Notes: generated from the sequence alone by a model not told the origin. A stretch of 64,000 nt of DNA from Nitrospira sp. BO4 (GCA_030144965.1 JAMPUU010000024.1:248001-312000), one strand, 5' to 3'; positions 46,890 to 58,975 are shown, numbered from the stretch's first letter. Made by a program: numbers and translations.

Positions 46890-48209
46890 CTATCCGCTTC
46901 TCCCACGCAGCGGCGCCATTCCTTTGCCCAAAAATCCCTCGTAGTTACGCATCAACATATGGGATTCAATTTGCTGGGCCGTGTCGAGTCCCACCCCAAT
47001 CACGATCAAAAGGGACGTTCCCCCAAAATAAAATGGGACGTTGAGTTTATAAATCAGGAATTCCGGAATGACACAGACGACGGCGAGATAGATGGCACCG
47101 GCAAACGTGATCTTCGTCAGCACATTATAGATATAGTCGGAAGTTCGTTGCCCAGGTCGGATCCCAGGGATAAACCCTCCGTACTTTTTCATGTTATCAG
47201 CCATGTCCACAGGGTTCAGGACGACCGCGGTGTAAAAGAAACAGAAAAAGACGATTAAGCCGACATACATCAATGTATAGAGCACCGATCCGGGGGCCAG
47301 CTGGGCTCCGATCGATTTCACCCATGGTGTCTCAAAGAATCCCGCAATGGTTGCAGGAAACGCAATGATCGACGAGGCAAATATGGGAGGGATGACGCCT
47401 GCCGTGTTAATCTTTAACGGAATGTGCGTGCTCTGTCCCCCATAGACCCGACGTCCAATCACCCGCTTCGCATATTGCACCGGAATCTTTCGGCGCCCGC
47501 TTTCCAAAAATACGATCGCCGCGACCACACACACCATCAAGAGAGCCAAGGCAATCAGCAAGAACGCGTTGAGCTGGCCGATCTCATACAAATTGTAGGT
47601 CTGGGCGACGGCTGCCGGCAACCGTGCGACGATACCGGCAAAAATGATCAAGGAGATTCCGTTACCGATCCCTCGTTCAGTGATCTGCTCCCCAAGCCAC
47701 ATCAAGAAGCCGGTGCCAGCTGTCAGCGTGATCACCGTCATGAGACGGAATCCCCAACCGGCATTGAGTACGAACGCTCCCTGATTCATTTGTTCCAACC
47801 CAATCGCGATACCGAACCCTTGAATCAAGGCGATCCCGATCGTCCCAAACCGCGTGTACTGAATGATCTTCTTGCGGCCACGTTCACCCTCTTTGGCCAA
47901 CTTGGTCAAATGCGGGATAACGACCGTCAACAATTGGAGAATGATCGATGCGCTGATATAGGGCATGATGCCCAGCGCAAAGATTGTCAGGCGGGACAAT
48001 GATCCGCCTGAGAAAATATCAAGGAACCCCAGTAAAGATCCGCCCTGTTTCTGCAAGAACTCGGAGAGCGCCTCACCGTTGATACCGGGAGTCGGAATAT
48101 GCGACCCCACCCGATACACGACCAACATTCCGAGCGTGAACAGGACACGAGTGCGCAACTCGGGAATCTTGAAGATATTCTGAAAACTGGTGAGAAGCCG
48201 CTCAAGCAC
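46890..48209 (-). CDS. secY: Protein translocase subunit SecY
   Basis: Channel of the Sec translocon. The 439-residue protein has ten predicted membrane helices; family segments include YRVGSHIPTPGING, SGGSLSRLTIFALGIMPYISASIILQLL, WLGEQITERGIGNGISLIIFAGI and IPVQYAKRVIGRRVYGG. The start is GTG at 48209 ([20 protein letters not shown]), which has GAGG nine nt upstream and overlaps rplO by 8 nt; the longer frame lies inside rplO. Confidence 0.97.
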   Translation of the reverse strand: MLERLLTSFQNIFKIPELRTRVLFTLGMLVVYRVGSHIPTPGINGEALSEFLQKQGGSLLGFLDIFSGGSLSRLTIFALGIMPYISASIILQLLTVVIPHLTKLAKEGERGRKKIIQYTRFGTIGIALIQGFGIAIGLEQMNQGAFVLNAGWGFRLMTVITLTAGTGFLMWLGEQITERGIGNGISLIIFAGIVARLPAAVAQTYNLYEIGQLNAFLLIALALLMVCVVAAIVFLESGRRKIPVQYAKRVIGRRVYGGQSTHIPLKINTAGVIPPIFASSIIAFPATIAGFFETPWVKSIGAQLAPGSVLYTLMYVGLIVFFCFFYTAVVLNPVDMADNMKKYGGFIPGIRPGQRTSDYIYNVLTKITFAGAIYLAVVCVIPEFLIYKLNVPFYFGGTSLLIVIGVGLDTAQQIESHMLMRNYEGFLGKGMAPLRGRSG

Positions 48210-48651
48210 CGCCGATGACCTCGACTCGCCCTCCGGCCGCTTGGATCTTCGCTTCAGCAGATTTACTGAACTTGTGGGCCTGCACAACGAGTGGCTTTTT
48301 CAGCTCACCGTTGCCAAGAACCTTGATCGGCAGTTTTTTTCGTTTCACTAATCCAGCATCGACCATGGCTTGCGGAGTGACTGTCTCGCTCCCAGCCCAC
48401 CCTTCGAAACTCTTGAGGTTCACGATGGCATATTCCACTCGGGAAGGATTCGTAAAGCCGTACTTCGGAAGGCGGCGGATCAACGGCATCTGCCCACCCT
48501 CAAAGCCAGGACGCTTCCCCCCACCGGATCGAGCTAGTAACCCTTTATGCCCTTTGGTCGCAGTCTTCCCGTGACCGGATCCAGGCCCACGCCCAATACG
48601 TTTCCGTCGCTTCTTTGCCCCGCGCGCCGGAGTCAAATCATGAAGATTCAT
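48202..48651 (-). CDS. rplO: 50S ribosomal protein L15
   Basis: uL15. The 149-residue protein has [55 protein letters not shown] and the C-terminal [24 protein letters not shown] overlaps the rpmD stop (ATGA) and its end overlaps secY, so rpmD, rplO and secY are translationally linked. Confidence 0.98.
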   Translation of the reverse strand: MNLHDLTPARGAKKRRKRIGRGPGSGHGKTATKGHKGLLARSGGGKRPGFEGGQMPLIRRLPKYGFTNPSRVEYAIVNLKSFEGWAGSETVTPQAMVDAGLVKRKKLPIKVLGNGELKKPLVVQAHKFSKSAEAKIQAAGGRVEVIGGA

Positions 48652-48866
48652 GGCTTTCCAACCTCAAGCAGATAACCGACTTTATGAATCATTCCTCGTA
48701 CCTGAGGGGTATCTGGACGCACAACGGTCTGACGCAAGCGTCGAAGCCCCAGGCCACGAAGCACGAGCCGATGGCGCTCAGGCGTTCCAATGGGACTGCG
48801 CCTCAGGGTCACTCGCACACTCTGAACCCCAGGCTCTGAACTACCTGATGCCTTTGTTGCCCCCAT
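48648..48866 (-). CDS. rpmD: 50S ribosomal protein L30
   Basis: uL30, bacterial short form. 72 residues: after about 16 extra residues come [53 protein letters not shown], the complete domain. The ATG overlaps the rpsE stop by one base (TGATG). Confidence 0.95.
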   Translation of the reverse strand: MGATKASGSSEPGVQSVRVTLRRSPIGTPERHRLVLRGLGLRRLRQTVVRPDTPQVRGMIHKVGYLLEVGKP

Positions 48867-49375
48867 CAAGCCGTCACCCTTTCTTGTCCTTCGGCGACCC
48901 CCTGCCGACGGTAGCGAAGAACATCTTCCAAATTTCTCAATTGGGTCAGCCCGTCGAGTGTCGCGCGAACCGCATTGAAGGGATTGCCACGCCCTAGGGT
49001 TTTCGCGATCACATTGTGCGCGCCGACTAATTCCACGACGGCGCGAACCGCCCCTCCGGCAATAATGCCTGTTCCATCGACAGCTGGTTTCAGTAACACG
49101 TGCTCTCCCCCGAACAATCCATGGACTTCATGCGGGATGGTTCCGCCCTTCAGAGGGACATGAACGAGGTGTTTCTTGGCCTGTTCGACAGCCTTAGAGA
49201 TGGCGACCGGGACTTCAGCAGCCTTTCCCTTACCAATCCCAACCCACCCGTGACCGTCACCGACGACAACGAGCGCGCAGAAGTTGAAGCGCTTTCCACC
49301 CTTCACAACTTTTGCGACACGGTTAATGAAGACCACCTTGTCTTTGAGGCTTAACTCATCGGGATTGACTCGCAC
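48866..49375 (-). CDS. rpsE: 30S ribosomal protein S5
   Basis: uS5, fidelity and mRNA entry. The 169-residue protein has the double-stranded RNA-binding-like domain ([39 protein letters not shown]) and the C-terminal domain ([37 protein letters not shown]). The gap before it (49376-49459) holds no gene. Confidence 0.98.
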   Translation of the reverse strand: MRVNPDELSLKDKVVFINRVAKVVKGGKRFNFCALVVVGDGHGWVGIGKGKAAEVPVAISKAVEQAKKHLVHVPLKGGTIPHEVHGLFGGEHVLLKPAVDGTGIIAGGAVRAVVELVGAHNVIAKTLGRGNPFNAVRATLDGLTQLRNLEDVLRYRRQGVAEGQERVTA

Positions 49376-49459
49376 GCTCTTACCCCTCAGTCCTAAGTTC
49401 GGTTACAGTTCGGGAGGAAGATCATCCATGACACCCTGCCCGCTTCTCACCTTTTCAAC

Positions 49460-49828
49460 CTAAAATTGCAAACCCCCTTCACGTGATGCATCGGCGAGCG
49501 CCTTGATTCGACCGTGATACATACGACCACCTCGATCGAAGACCACGGCTGTGACTTTCACGGCTTTGGCGCGGTCGGCGATCAATTTCCCCACCGCCTT
49601 GGCCGCCTCAATCCCACCGGTCGACTTGAGCGATTTACGGAGCGCTTTATCGAGCGAGGACGCGGCGGCAAGGGTTGTTCCTCGAGTATCATCGATAACC
49701 TGAGCATAAATATGAACCGCGCTCCTGAAGACATTCAAGCGAGGCCGTTCAGTCGTTCCCAAAATGACTCGCCGCACCCGCCGACGGCGGCGCTCAAGCT
49801 GTCGAACTTTGTCTGCAGCATTCATCAT
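49460..49828 (-). CDS. rplR: 50S ribosomal protein L18
   Basis: uL18, 5S rRNA binder. 122 residues: [51 protein letters not shown], then [44 protein letters not shown]. Typical length, 6 nt after rplF. Confidence 0.98.
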   Translation of the reverse strand: MMNAADKVRQLERRRRRVRRVILGTTERPRLNVFRSAVHIYAQVIDDTRGTTLAAASSLDKALRKSLKSTGGIEAAKAVGKLIADRAKAVKVTAVVFDRGGRMYHGRIKALADASREGGLQF

Positions 49829-49834
49829 CGATTC

Positions 49835-50371
49835 CTACTTCCCAGTCTTGCCTTCTTTCTTGCGCAAGACCTCACCCGCATAACGGACACCCTTTTGCTT
49901 ATAGACATCCGGCGGCTTAATGGCTCGCAGATCAGCTGCGACCTGGCCGACTAATCGCTTGTCGACTCCCTTGATGTTGATGAGCGTTTGTTTGTCCACC
50001 TTCACATCGATACCTGTCGGCACCTGATAGATCACCGGATTGATATACCCCACATTGAAGCTCAACGTCCGACCTTGGATTTGGGTTTTGTACCCCACTC
50101 CGGTGATTTCGAGCGAGCGCTCGTACCCCTTCGTCACACCATGGATCATGTTGCTCAATTCCGCACGGGTCAGTCCGTGTAGCGCCCGTAACTTGCGATC
50201 GTCGCTCGAGCGACCGACGATGACCTGGCCATTGTTCACGGCAACATCAACTCCATGCACGAGCGACCAATCTAACTTACCGAGCGGACCCTTGACCGAC
50301 ACGGTTGATCCAGCAACTTTGACGTCCACTCCACCAGGAATGGCAATCGGTTTTTTCCCAATACGCGACAT
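49835..50371 (-). CDS. rplF: 50S ribosomal protein L6
   Basis: uL6, near the factor-binding site. 178 residues with two related domains: MSRIGKKPIAIPGGVDVKVAGSTVSVKGPLGKL, then YKTQIQGRTLSFNVGYINPVIYQVP...GVDKRLVGQVAADLRAIKPPDVYKQKGVRYAGE. Full length. Confidence 0.98.
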   Translation of the reverse strand: MSRIGKKPIAIPGGVDVKVAGSTVSVKGPLGKLDWSLVHGVDVAVNNGQVIVGRSSDDRKLRALHGLTRAELSNMIHGVTKGYERSLEITGVGYKTQIQGRTLSFNVGYINPVIYQVPTGIDVKVDKQTLINIKGVDKRLVGQVAADLRAIKPPDVYKQKGVRYAGEVLRKKEGKTGK

Positions 50372-50411
50372 CTGTTGTATCCTTCAGTCAAGGTCTCGAG
50401 AACTTATCTGC

Positions 50412-50807
50412 CTACCATACCGAGCAGAGGACTTCACCCCCGAGGTGACTCTTGCGAGACTCCTGGTCCGTCATAATTCCTTTTGATGTTGAAAGGATGG
50501 ACAAACCGATCCCATTACGGACCTTTTTGATGTCCTGACTGCCGACATAGACGCGGCGTCCCGGCTTACTGATGCGCTCAAGCCCCGTAATCATAGGCTG
50601 TCCCTCACCGACATATCGCAGACGGACGTTCAGAACGGGATGGCCGTCCTGCACCCCGTCCTCAATTGCGTCAACATAGCCCTCTCGCCTCAAAATCTCC
50701 AAAATCGCGCGCTTCAGCTTTGAGGTGGGAACCGTGACCATCTCAAAACGGCGTTGCGCGCCATTCCTTAAACGAACAAGAAGATCGCCGATTGGATCTG
50801 TAACCAT
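50412..50807 (-). CDS. rpsH: 30S ribosomal protein S8
   Basis: uS8, 16S assembly protein and translational regulator of the spc operon in E. coli. 131 residues: [44 protein letters not shown]...[50 protein letters not shown]. Complete. 49 nt downstream of rpsN. Confidence 0.98.
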   Translation of the reverse strand: MVTDPIGDLLVRLRNGAQRRFEMVTVPTSKLKRAILEILRREGYVDAIEDGVQDGHPVLNVRLRYVGEGQPMITGLERISKPGRRVYVGSQDIKKVRNGIGLSILSTSKGIMTDQESRKSHLGGEVLCSVW

Positions 50808-50856
50808 GCTATATCCTTCTACCCTCCGTTTACAGTCACAGACGTGAACACACCAC

Positions 50857-51042
50857 CTACCAGCTCGATTTCCGTACTCCAGGGATCTCGCCGCGTAACG
50901 TCATCATCCGAAAGCAGATGCGACACATCCGAAACCGACGCAGATACCCCCGCACCCGACCACAGACACCGCAGCGATGATATTCGCGAGTGGAAAATTT
51001 CTGTTTCGTTGCCGCCTTATTTCTCAGCGCTAATCGTGACAC
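50857..51042 (-). CDS. rpsN: 30S ribosomal protein S14, zinc-binding type
   Basis: uS14 type Z. Starting at the GTG at 51042 gives exactly 61 residues, the family length, with GGAG at good spacing; a longer frame from 51057 is less likely. CGVC and CRIC supply the zinc ligands, and the end [11 protein letters not shown] is diagnostic. Only the zinc form is seen. Confidence 0.95.
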   Translation of the reverse strand: MSRLALRNKAATKQKFSTREYHRCGVCGRVRGYLRRFRMCRICFRMMTLRGEIPGVRKSSW

Positions 51043-51086
51043 AAACACTCCTTCCATCCGGCCGCGACCGTCGGCTTATGCCATTC

Positions 51087-51734
51087 TCATACGCGGAACG
51101 GCATTCCGAGGTGCTTTAAAAGAGCTTTCCCTTCGTCGTTCGTCTTGGCCGTGGTAACGACCGTAATGTCCATACCGTGAATGGATGCAACTTCGTCGTA
51201 CTTGATTTCCGGGAAGATGAGCTGCTCCTTCAACCCCAGCGTATAATTCCCGCGACCATCGAATGCCTTTGGAGAGACACCGCGGAAGTCACGGATACGA
51301 GGAAGCGCTAACGAGACCAATCGATCGAAAAACTCATACATCCGTCGGCTACGGAGCGTCACCTTAGCACCGATGGGCAACCCTTGCCTGAGCTTGAATC
51401 CGGCGATGGCCTTTTTGGCCTTCGTGACCACCGGCTTTTGCCCCGTGATCATCCCCAATTCAGTCACCGCACTCTCCAAGAGCTTGACATTCTGAATCGC
51501 CTCACCCATGCCCACATTCAGGACCACGCGTTCGAGCTTGGGAACCTGCATCACATTCTTGTAGCCGAACTCCTTCATGAGTGCCGGTATCACCTGTTGC
51601 TCATACCTGTCACGAAGTCTCGGCCGAAACTTGGACTCCTCGCTCCCCTGGTCCAGTTGCTGCGCCGGACTTTCCTTCTTTGAGGACTTTCGTTCAGATG
51701 GTTTGCTGGGTCGGTTTTTCGATTCCTTTGCCAT
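51087..51734 (-). CDS. rplE: 50S ribosomal protein L5 with N-terminal extension
   Basis: uL5, binds 5S rRNA and contacts P-site tRNA. Of 215 residues, about 38-215 are the normal protein ([41 protein letters not shown] ... [28 protein letters not shown]). The first 37 are a Lys/Ser/Glu-rich extension ([18 protein letters not shown]) that standard L5 lacks. The start at 51734 is 8 nt after rplX with a fair ribosome site; no internal ATG near the usual L5 start is available, supporting the long form. Confidence 0.95.
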   Translation of the reverse strand: MAKESKNRPSKPSERKSSKKESPAQQLDQGSEESKFRPRLRDRYEQQVIPALMKEFGYKNVMQVPKLERVVLNVGMGEAIQNVKLLESAVTELGMITGQKPVVTKAKKAIAGFKLRQGLPIGAKVTLRSRRMYEFFDRLVSLALPRIRDFRGVSPKAFDGRGNYTLGLKEQLIFPEIKYDEVASIHGMDITVVTTAKTNDEGKALLKHLGMPFRV

Positions 51735-51742
51735 TCCCTAAC

Positions 51743-52072
51743 CTATTCCACGGTCTCGTTTGATTTTTTGCTGAAGCGCACGCGTCGCCCATCCTCTGAT
51801 ATGCGAACCCCGAGCCGAGTGGGCTTTTGCGTGACTGGGCAGAGAAACATCACATTGGAAATCTGAAGTGGCGCTTCCCGCTCTAATATGCCCCCCTGCT
51901 TGACCTTCTGATTCGGTTTTGTATGTCGTTTGACAATATTCAGCTTTTCGACGACGACCTTGCCGGCACCGCGATCCACTGACAAAACTTTACCGGTCTT
52001 GCCTCGTTCACGGCCGGAAACCACGACAACCGTATCCCCTTTTCGAATTCTGCTGTTTCGGAGTACTTCCAC
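51743..52072 (-). CDS. rplX: 50S ribosomal protein L24
   Basis: uL24, 23S assembly initiator. 109 residues with KOW motif [25 protein letters not shown] and the L24 signature [38 protein letters not shown]. 23 nt after rplN. Confidence 0.98.
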   Translation of the reverse strand: MEVLRNSRIRKGDTVVVVSGRERGKTGKVLSVDRGAGKVVVEKLNIVKRHTKPNQKVKQGGILEREAPLQISNVMFLCPVTQKPTRLGVRISEDGRRVRFSKKSNETVE

Positions 52073-52095
52073 AACGCCCCTCGTTCGTTCTGCCC

Positions 52096-52464
52096 CTACA
52101 AGACTTCAGGTGCCAAAGAAATGATCTTCATGAATTTCTTCCAGCGGAGTTCGCGAGCAACGGGACCGAAGATACGCGTCCCAATCGGTTCTCCCTCTTT
52201 ATTGATCAAGACGCACGCGTTTCGATCGAACTTGATGTAAGATCCATCCTCGCGTCGAACTTCTTTCGTCGTTCTGACGATGACCGCTCGGCTCACATCC
52301 CCCTTCTTCACACTCGCTTGAGGGATAGCCTCCTTAACAGCCACCACCACGACATCGCCCAGCGATGCGTAGCGCCGTCTGGTCCCCCCAAAGACATGAA
52401 AACACATGGCCTGCTTCGCGCCGGAGTTATCGGCCACATCCATATACGTATAGTTCTGAATCAT
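52096..52464 (-). CDS. rplN: 50S ribosomal protein L14
   Basis: uL14, 122 residues: [82 protein letters not shown] and [28 protein letters not shown]. Complete; 51 nt after rpsQ. Confidence 0.98.
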   Translation of the reverse strand: MIQNYTYMDVADNSGAKQAMCFHVFGGTRRRYASLGDVVVVAVKEAIPQASVKKGDVSRAVIVRTTKEVRREDGSYIKFDRNACVLINKEGEPIGTRIFGPVARELRWKKFMKIISLAPEVL

Positions 52465-52515
52465 CGATATGTTCCTACGAGCATCGAAAGCTGATGAGCT
52501 GGAGAATGACCTCGG

Positions 52516-52782
52516 CTACTTTTCAGGCTGTCCTTTTTCCATGACCTGGACGACGCGCCAATTCTTTTCTTTACTCAGAGGTCTGGTCTGAACGAGCTTG
52601 ACCCGGTCTCCCACTTTACACATCCCACTTTCATCATGAGCCTTTAATCTCGTCACCCGCCTAAGAACCTTCTTGTAGACCGGATGAACGACTGACCGTG
52701 AAACGACGACGACGACGGTCTTTTGCATTTTGTTACTGACGACATCGCCATACCAATGACGTCGCTTTGCCACCTCAGACAT
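52516..52782 (-). CDS. rpsQ: 30S ribosomal protein S17
   Basis: uS17, OB-fold 16S binder. 88 residues: RHWYGDVVSNKMQKTVVVVVSRSVVHPVYKKVLRRVTRLKAHDESGMCKVGDRVKLVQTRPLSKEKNWRVVQV. Standard. 8 nt after rpmC. Confidence 0.98.
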   Translation of the reverse strand: MSEVAKRRHWYGDVVSNKMQKTVVVVVSRSVVHPVYKKVLRRVTRLKAHDESGMCKVGDRVKLVQTRPLSKEKNWRVVQVMEKGQPEK

Positions 52783-52790
52783 AATGTCCT

Positions 52791-53006
52791 TTACCTTTTA
52801 GGTCCTTTTGTTCGACCCTTCACCTGCTGGAGAACGGTCTTCACCCGCGCAATATCTCGCTTCGTTTTCCGAATCTGCATAGGGTTTTCGAGACGCCCGG
52901 TGCCGAACTGGAAGCGCAGATTGAACAGCTCTTGCACAAGCTGCTTCTCTTTCTCCGCAAGTTCATCCACCGCCATACCACTCAATTCTTTGACGTCCAA
53001 CGCCAT
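52791..53006 (-). CDS. rpmC: 50S ribosomal protein L29
   Basis: uL29, helical hairpin near the tunnel exit. 71 residues: VKELSGMAVDELAEKEKQLVQELFNLRFQFGTGRLENPMQIRKTKRDIARVKTVLQQ. Standard length, between rplP and rpsQ. Confidence 0.97.
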   Translation of the reverse strand: MALDVKELSGMAVDELAEKEKQLVQELFNLRFQFGTGRLENPMQIRKTKRDIARVKTVLQQVKGRTKGPKR

Positions 53007-53036
53007 ATGCCCGCTCCTCTTTCCACCGGCAAGAAC

Positions 53037-53453
53037 TTATCCAAATTCACCGCGAACAACCAACTTCGTTGCAATAGGCAATTTGTGAGACGCCAGCCGA
53101 AACGCCTCTCGAGCGGTTTCCGGTGTCACTCCGTCCATCTCATAGAGAATCCTGCCCGGCTTTACGACGGCAACCCAGTATTCAGGGTTCCCCTTTCCTT
53201 TGCCCATTCGAGTCTCGGCCGGCTTTTTCGTAATCGGTTTATCCGGGAAAATACGCGTCCACACCTGGCCACCTCGCTTCACATAGCGAGTAATCGCAAT
53301 ACGAGCAGCCTCAATTTGTCGGCTGGTGACCCATCCCGGCTCCAATGCCTTAAGACCGAACTCTCCCAGCGTAATCTGTCCACCACGATAGGCCTTCCCG
53401 GTCATCCGGCCTTTTTGCATCTTTCTGAATTTGACTTTCTTAGGCGCTAACAC
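53037..53453 (-). CDS. rplP: 50S ribosomal protein L16
   Basis: uL16, at the A-site tRNA. 138 residues: [91 protein letters not shown]. Complete. 12 nt after rpsC. Confidence 0.98.
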   Translation of the reverse strand: MLAPKKVKFRKMQKGRMTGKAYRGGQITLGEFGLKALEPGWVTSRQIEAARIAITRYVKRGGQVWTRIFPDKPITKKPAETRMGKGKGNPEYWVAVVKPGRILYEMDGVTPETAREAFRLASHKLPIATKLVVRGEFG

Positions 53454-53465
53454 AGTTCGATCTCC

Positions 53466-54134
53466 TCACCCAAACCGTCGCTCTAAGGACTCCGTTTTCA
53501 TAGGCTGAACCGGAAGAAGTTCTCCTTTGTAAATCCAGGTCTTCACCCCGATCTGCCCCATGGTCGTGTGCGCTTCAGCAAAACCATAATCTATTTCTGC
53601 GCGGAGAGTATGCAACGGCACACGCCCTTCTCGATACCACTCCGTCCGCGCGATTTCCGCACCGCCCAACCGCCCCGCCACCATGATCTTGATACCCTGA
53701 GCGCCAAGTCTTAGAGCAGATTGGACACTACGCTTCATAGCTCGACGAAACGCAACCCGCTTCTCAAGCTGTGTGGCGACATTTTCACTGACAAGCTGGG
53801 CATCAAGCTCGGGCTTTTTGATTTCCTTGACCGTAATGTAAACCTGCCCCCCGTACTGTTTTTCCAGATCGGCCTTCAACTTATCGACTTCGGCTCCCTT
53901 ACGGCCAATGATGATACCGGGCCGAGCCGTATGAATGATGACTCTGGTCTGATCTCCGGACCGTTCAATTTCAACCTTTGCCACCCCGGCATGATACAGC
54001 CGGGCCTTGACCATTTTGCGAATCTTGACGTCCTGATGGAGCAGCTTGGCATAATCTTTCCCTGCGTACCAACGAGAGCTCCACGTATAGTTGTAGCCCA
54101 GGCGATAACCGATTGGATGTGTTTTTTGACCCAT
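53466..54134 (-). CDS. rpsC: 30S ribosomal protein S3
   Basis: uS3, mRNA entry helicase region. 222 residues: [42 protein letters not shown] domain [28 protein letters not shown] and C-terminal [57 protein letters not shown]. Complete. Confidence 0.98.
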   Translation of the reverse strand: MGQKTHPIGYRLGYNYTWSSRWYAGKDYAKLLHQDVKIRKMVKARLYHAGVAKVEIERSGDQTRVIIHTARPGIIIGRKGAEVDKLKADLEKQYGGQVYITVKEIKKPELDAQLVSENVATQLEKRVAFRRAMKRSVQSALRLGAQGIKIMVAGRLGGAEIARTEWYREGRVPLHTLRAEIDYGFAEAHTTMGQIGVKTWIYKGELLPVQPMKTESLERRFG

Positions 54135-54165
54135 GCGTTGTATGCCTCAATAAAGGAAGATCGAC

Positions 54166-54546
54166 CTACTTCTTGTTACCCCGAATTTCCGGCGCCGTCA
54201 CCACGACGGTAATATGACTGGTACGCTTCTGAATCGCATTGGCTCGCCCCATCGAGCGAGCACGCACACGCTTGTACGTTGGGCCGCAATCGACAAAGGC
54301 TTTGGAGATCACCATGGATTCACTGTCGCCCATTTCCTTCAGTTCGGCATTTGCCACAGCGGAACGGACGAGTTTTTCCACCACTCGCGCCGCATGCCGG
54401 GGAGTGTGCTTGAGGATGGCTAACGCCATCGGCACCTGCCTCCCGCGAATCATATCGATCACCGGTTTGGCTTTACGCGGCGCCACGCGAACAAACCTGA
54501 GAACTGCATGTGCTTCAGTCATCTTCACAACCCTATTACCGGTCAA
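54166..54546 (-). CDS. rplV: 50S ribosomal protein L22
   Basis: uL22, lines the exit tunnel. 126 residues: [58 protein letters not shown] and the tunnel loop [26 protein letters not shown] few extra N-terminal residues precede the core. Confidence 0.97.
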   Translation of the reverse strand: MTGNRVVKMTEAHAVLRFVRVAPRKAKPVIDMIRGRQVPMALAILKHTPRHAARVVEKLVRSAVANAELKEMGDSESMVISKAFVDCGPTYKRVRARSMGRANAIQKRTSHITVVVTAPEIRGNKK

Positions 54547-54610
54547 CTCTCCGTGAGCAACAAACTACGCTTTGCACCAGATTTGACGGCGAACCACGAC
54601 CGTCTGTCCT

Positions 54611-54898
54611 TCACTTCAGGGCGACAGCTTTTTCTGTCTTGGCTTGTCCATGCCCCTTGAAAAACCGAGTCGGAGCGAACTCGCCAAGTTTATGACCAAC
54701 CATATTCTCAGTCACAAACACTGGGATGAATTTCTTCCCGTTATGAACTGCGAAGGTATGGCCGATCATGTCGGGGACAACCGTCGATCGCCGAGACCAT
54801 GTCTTGATCAACTTGCGATCCTTCGTCTGATTCATCTGCTCAACTTTCTTGAGAAGATGGCCGTCGACAAAAGCCCCCTTGCTTACCGATCTAGGCAT
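54611..54898 (-). CDS. rpsS: 30S ribosomal protein S19
   Basis: uS19, head of the 30S subunit. 95 residues from [20 protein letters not shown] to [48 protein letters not shown]. Start at 54898 follows AGGGG and overlaps the rplB end by 8 nt; a longer frame lies within rplB. Confidence 0.98.
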   Translation of the reverse strand: MPRSVSKGAFVDGHLLKKVEQMNQTKDRKLIKTWSRRSTVVPDMIGHTFAVHNGKKFIPVFVTENMVGHKLGEFAPTRFFKGHGQAKTEKAVALK

Positions 54899-55733
54899 TG
54901 CGCACCCCTGACTTACGTCGAGCAATAATGAACTTGTCTGTCTTCTTATTCTGCCTGGTCTTATAGCCTTTTGTCGGAAGGCCCCATGGAGAGACGGGGT
55001 GCGGGTTTCCTTGCCCTGATTTTCCTTCCCCACCTCCGTGAGGATGGTCGACAGGATTCATCACCACCCCTCGCACGTGCGGCCGCTTCCCCTTCCACCG
55101 ACTTCGCCCCGCCTTCCCAACGCTGACGTTTTCATGATCGACGTTGCCAACTTGCCCAACCGTCGCCATACAGACGCCCAAGATGCGCCGCATCTCTCCG
55201 GACTTCAGTCGTACCTGCACATAGTCACCATCACGCCCCATGACTTGCGCAGACCCACCCGCACTTCGGATCAACTGCCCCCCTTTGCCGACCTTTAGCT
55301 CAAGATTATGAATGGTCGTGCCGAGCGGCATATTGACCAACGGGAGCGCATTGCCCGGTCGAATCTCCGCCTGAGGTCCCGATTGGACTTCATCATTCAC
55401 GCTCAGTCCGACCGGAGCCAAAATATACCGCCTCTCTCCATCTCGATATTTCAAGAGGGCGATCCTTGCAGATCGATTCGGATCGTATTCAATGGCTTCA
55501 ACCTTTGCCGGAATCCCGATTTTGTCACGATGAAAATCAATCGTCCGATACAGACGCTTATGTCCACCCCCGCGAAAACGGATGGTCATCCGACCATCGT
55601 TGTTCCGCCCACCACTCCGCACATGAAAAGAAGTCAACGACTTTTCCGGCTTCTTATTGGTCAGCTCCTCGGTCACCACAGCCGTCATGCCGCGACGGCC
55701 TGGAGACGTTGGACGATATACCTTTAACCCCAT
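54891..55733 (-). CDS. rplB: 50S ribosomal protein L2
   Basis: uL2, essential for peptidyl-transferase assembly. 280 residues: [72 protein letters not shown] and [32 protein letters not shown]. Complete, between rplW and rpsS. Confidence 0.98.
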   Translation of the reverse strand: MGLKVYRPTSPGRRGMTAVVTEELTNKKPEKSLTSFHVRSGGRNNDGRMTIRFRGGGHKRLYRTIDFHRDKIGIPAKVEAIEYDPNRSARIALLKYRDGERRYILAPVGLSVNDEVQSGPQAEIRPGNALPLVNMPLGTTIHNLELKVGKGGQLIRSAGGSAQVMGRDGDYVQVRLKSGEMRRILGVCMATVGQVGNVDHENVSVGKAGRSRWKGKRPHVRGVVMNPVDHPHGGGEGKSGQGNPHPVSPWGLPTKGYKTRQNKKTDKFIIARRKSGVRNA

Positions 55734-55786
55734 GTGCTGCTCCTACCTTCCAGACCTCAACAAGTAGAGACGATGCCCTCGTCTAC

Positions 55787-56080
55787 TTAAGCGCTTTCGT
55801 ACATCTCCAGCTTCTCACCCTCTTTGAGCGTGACGAACGCCTTCTTCCAATCAGAACGTCTGCCTGAAAACCGACCGAGGCGCTTAACCTTTCCACGGAC
55901 ATTCATAAGGTTGACCTTGTCGACCTTAACCTTGAGGAGCGCCTCTACCGCTTGCTTGACCTGAACGCGATTCGCATCAGGATGAACCACGAAACCCACC
56001 GTATTGGACTTTTCGCGAAGCCCCGTAATTTTCTCCGTCAAGAGCGGCTGAATCAAAATTCTGTGCATGTCGATCTTCAT
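55787..56080 (-). CDS. rplW: 50S ribosomal protein L23
   Basis: uL23, docking site for trigger factor and SRP at the tunnel exit. 97 residues: HRILIQPLLTEKITGLREKSNTVGFVVHPDANRVQVKQAVEALLKVKVDKVNLMNVRGKVKRLGRFSGRRSDWKKAFVTLKEGEKL. ATG overlaps the rplD stop (ATGA). Confidence 0.98.
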   Translation of the reverse strand: MKIDMHRILIQPLLTEKITGLREKSNTVGFVVHPDANRVQVKQAVEALLKVKVDKVNLMNVRGKVKRLGRFSGRRSDWKKAFVTLKEGEKLEMYESA

Positions 56081-56700
56081 GACCAGACCTCGCTCACGGG
56101 GCCAAGCTCCTGCTCAGAGATCAGGATCACTCCCGCACGAACAACGTCGTACACATTCAACTCATTCGCGCTGAGCACCTTAACAGCGGCCAAATTTCCG
56201 GCAGCCTGCACGATTTCCGGGTGCCCCTTCCCCACAATGACCAGCGCGTGATCACCCCCACTAAATTGCTTCAACGCTTGAGCCAGCACCTTGGTTCTGG
56301 GCTGTTGCAGAGAAAGATCCGACACGACAAACAACTTGTTCTCCACCACTTTGGCGGACAACGCGCTCTGAAGCGCAGCGCGGTACTTTTTCTTCGGCAT
56401 CGAATAGGCGTAACTTCTCGGCTTCGGTCCAAACACACTACCCCCATGACGCCAGACCGGAGAACGAAGCGATCCAGCCCGTGCGCGTCCGGTATGCTTT
56501 TGCTTCCACGGCTTTTTCCCAGACCCGCTTACTTCACCTCGGCGCAAAGTGGACGCGGTCCCCCTGCGCTCACAGGCTCGTTGCATGATGACCGCTTCAT
56601 GCACCAGCGCAACACGCGGTTCACAGCCGAACACTTGCGGCGACAGCTCGACCGTTCCCACCTTTTTTCTTTGCAGATCGACCAAATCGATAGTAGGCAT
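56077..56700 (-). CDS. rplD: 50S ribosomal protein L4
   Basis: uL4, tunnel protein; in E. coli also the S10 operon repressor. 207 residues: VALVHEAVIMQRACERRGTASTLRRGEVSGSGKKPWKQKHTGRARAGSLRSPVWRHGGSVFGPKPRSYAYSMPKK, then the C-terminal NELNVYDVVRAGVILISEQ. Complete. Confidence 0.98.
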   Translation of the reverse strand: MPTIDLVDLQRKKVGTVELSPQVFGCEPRVALVHEAVIMQRACERRGTASTLRRGEVSGSGKKPWKQKHTGRARAGSLRSPVWRHGGSVFGPKPRSYAYSMPKKKYRAALQSALSAKVVENKLFVVSDLSLQQPRTKVLAQALKQFSGGDHALVIVGKGHPEIVQAAGNLAAVKVLSANELNVYDVVRAGVILISEQELGPVSEVWS

Positions 56701-56701
56701 A

Positions 56702-57322
56702 CTAGCTCTTCTTGGACTTCCTCACGACCACGATCCCATTGGTGGCACCGGGAACCGCGCCGCGGACAAATAGGAGATTTTCATTAGATCGCGACTCGAT
56801 GACCTTCAATCGATGAACCGTGACTCGCTCCGACCCCATATGACCTGGCAGCGTCTTCCCCTTCCACACGCGAGAAGGAAATGAACTTGCGCCGATAGAA
56901 CCAGGAGCCCGATGAAACATGGATCCGTGGGACTCAGGCCCACCCGCATAGTGATGTCGCTTGACGACACCCTGAAACCCCTTGCCTTTCGATATGCCGA
57001 TCACGTCGACCCAATCACCCTTCTTAAACATTTCGACCGTGACCAATTGGCCGACCGTCGGGTCGCCGTCCTTTTTAAACTCACGCAAGATACGGCTGGG
57101 CGAGGCTTGACTTTTCTTCAGATGGCCAAGCTCCGGCTTGGAGAGCTTGCGCTCTTTGACTTCACCGAAAGAAAGCTGAACTGCTTCGTACTGATCCCGT
57201 TCCTTCGTCTTGACGGTCACCACTCGACATGGACCCGCCTCGATCACCGTTACCGGCGTCAAACGACTCTCATCGAAAACCTGTGTCATCCCTAGCTTTT
57301 TCCCGATCAGTCCGTTCGTCAT
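56702..57322 (-). CDS. rplC: 50S ribosomal protein L3
   Basis: uL3. 206 residues starting [31 protein letters not shown], with [36 protein letters not shown] and [16 protein letters not shown] codons at 57328 and 57322 both fit; I chose 57322, which has GGA at suitable spacing. Follows rpsJ. Confidence 0.97.
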   Translation of the reverse strand: MTNGLIGKKLGMTQVFDESRLTPVTVIEAGPCRVVTVKTKERDQYEAVQLSFGEVKERKLSKPELGHLKKSQASPSRILREFKKDGDPTVGQLVTVEMFKKGDWVDVIGISKGKGFQGVVKRHHYAGGPESHGSMFHRAPGSIGASSFPSRVWKGKTLPGHMGSERVTVHRLKVIESRSNENLLFVRGAVPGATNGIVVVRKSKKS

Positions 57323-57390
57323 AATCATCCAATACTGAGCATGATGTCCTGAATGCAGAGCCCTACCACTCAGGGCCTAGCACTCGAGGT

Positions 57391-57702
57391 TCATAACTTG
57401 ATCTCTACATCCACTCCCGCAGCGAGATTAAGCTTCATCAGCGAATCCATCGTCTCGGGCGTGGGCTCCATAATATCGAGCAATCGCTTGTGTGTGCGCA
57501 TTTCAAACTGCTCGCGAGACTTCTTGTCGGCATGCGTCGATCGCTGAACCGTAATCTTCTCAATCCGAGTGGGAAGCGGGATCGGACCGACCACCTTGGC
57601 TCCACTGCGTCGAACGGTTTCGACAATTTCGCTGACCGATTGATCCAGCACACGGTAGTCAAATCCTCGCAACCTGATTCTGATCCGCTGATCAACTTTC
57701 AC
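57391..57702 (-). CDS. rpsJ: 30S ribosomal protein S10 (NusE)
   Basis: uS10, also the antitermination factor partner of NusB (encoded at 6533). 103 residues: [99 protein letters not shown]. Complete. 38 nt after tuf, joining the str and S10 parts. Confidence 0.98.
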   Translation of the reverse strand: MKVDQRIRIRLRGFDYRVLDQSVSEIVETVRRSGAKVVGPIPLPTRIEKITVQRSTHADKKSREQFEMRTHKRLLDIMEPTPETMDSLMKLNLAAGVDVEIKL

Positions 57703-57740
57703 TTCATTACTCCTCAGCTACCAACCGGCAGCCGTCCGTT

Positions 57741-58946
<1,206 letters not shown>

Positions 58947-58975
58947 ACCCCACTCCTCCCCTGATTCACCACCCG

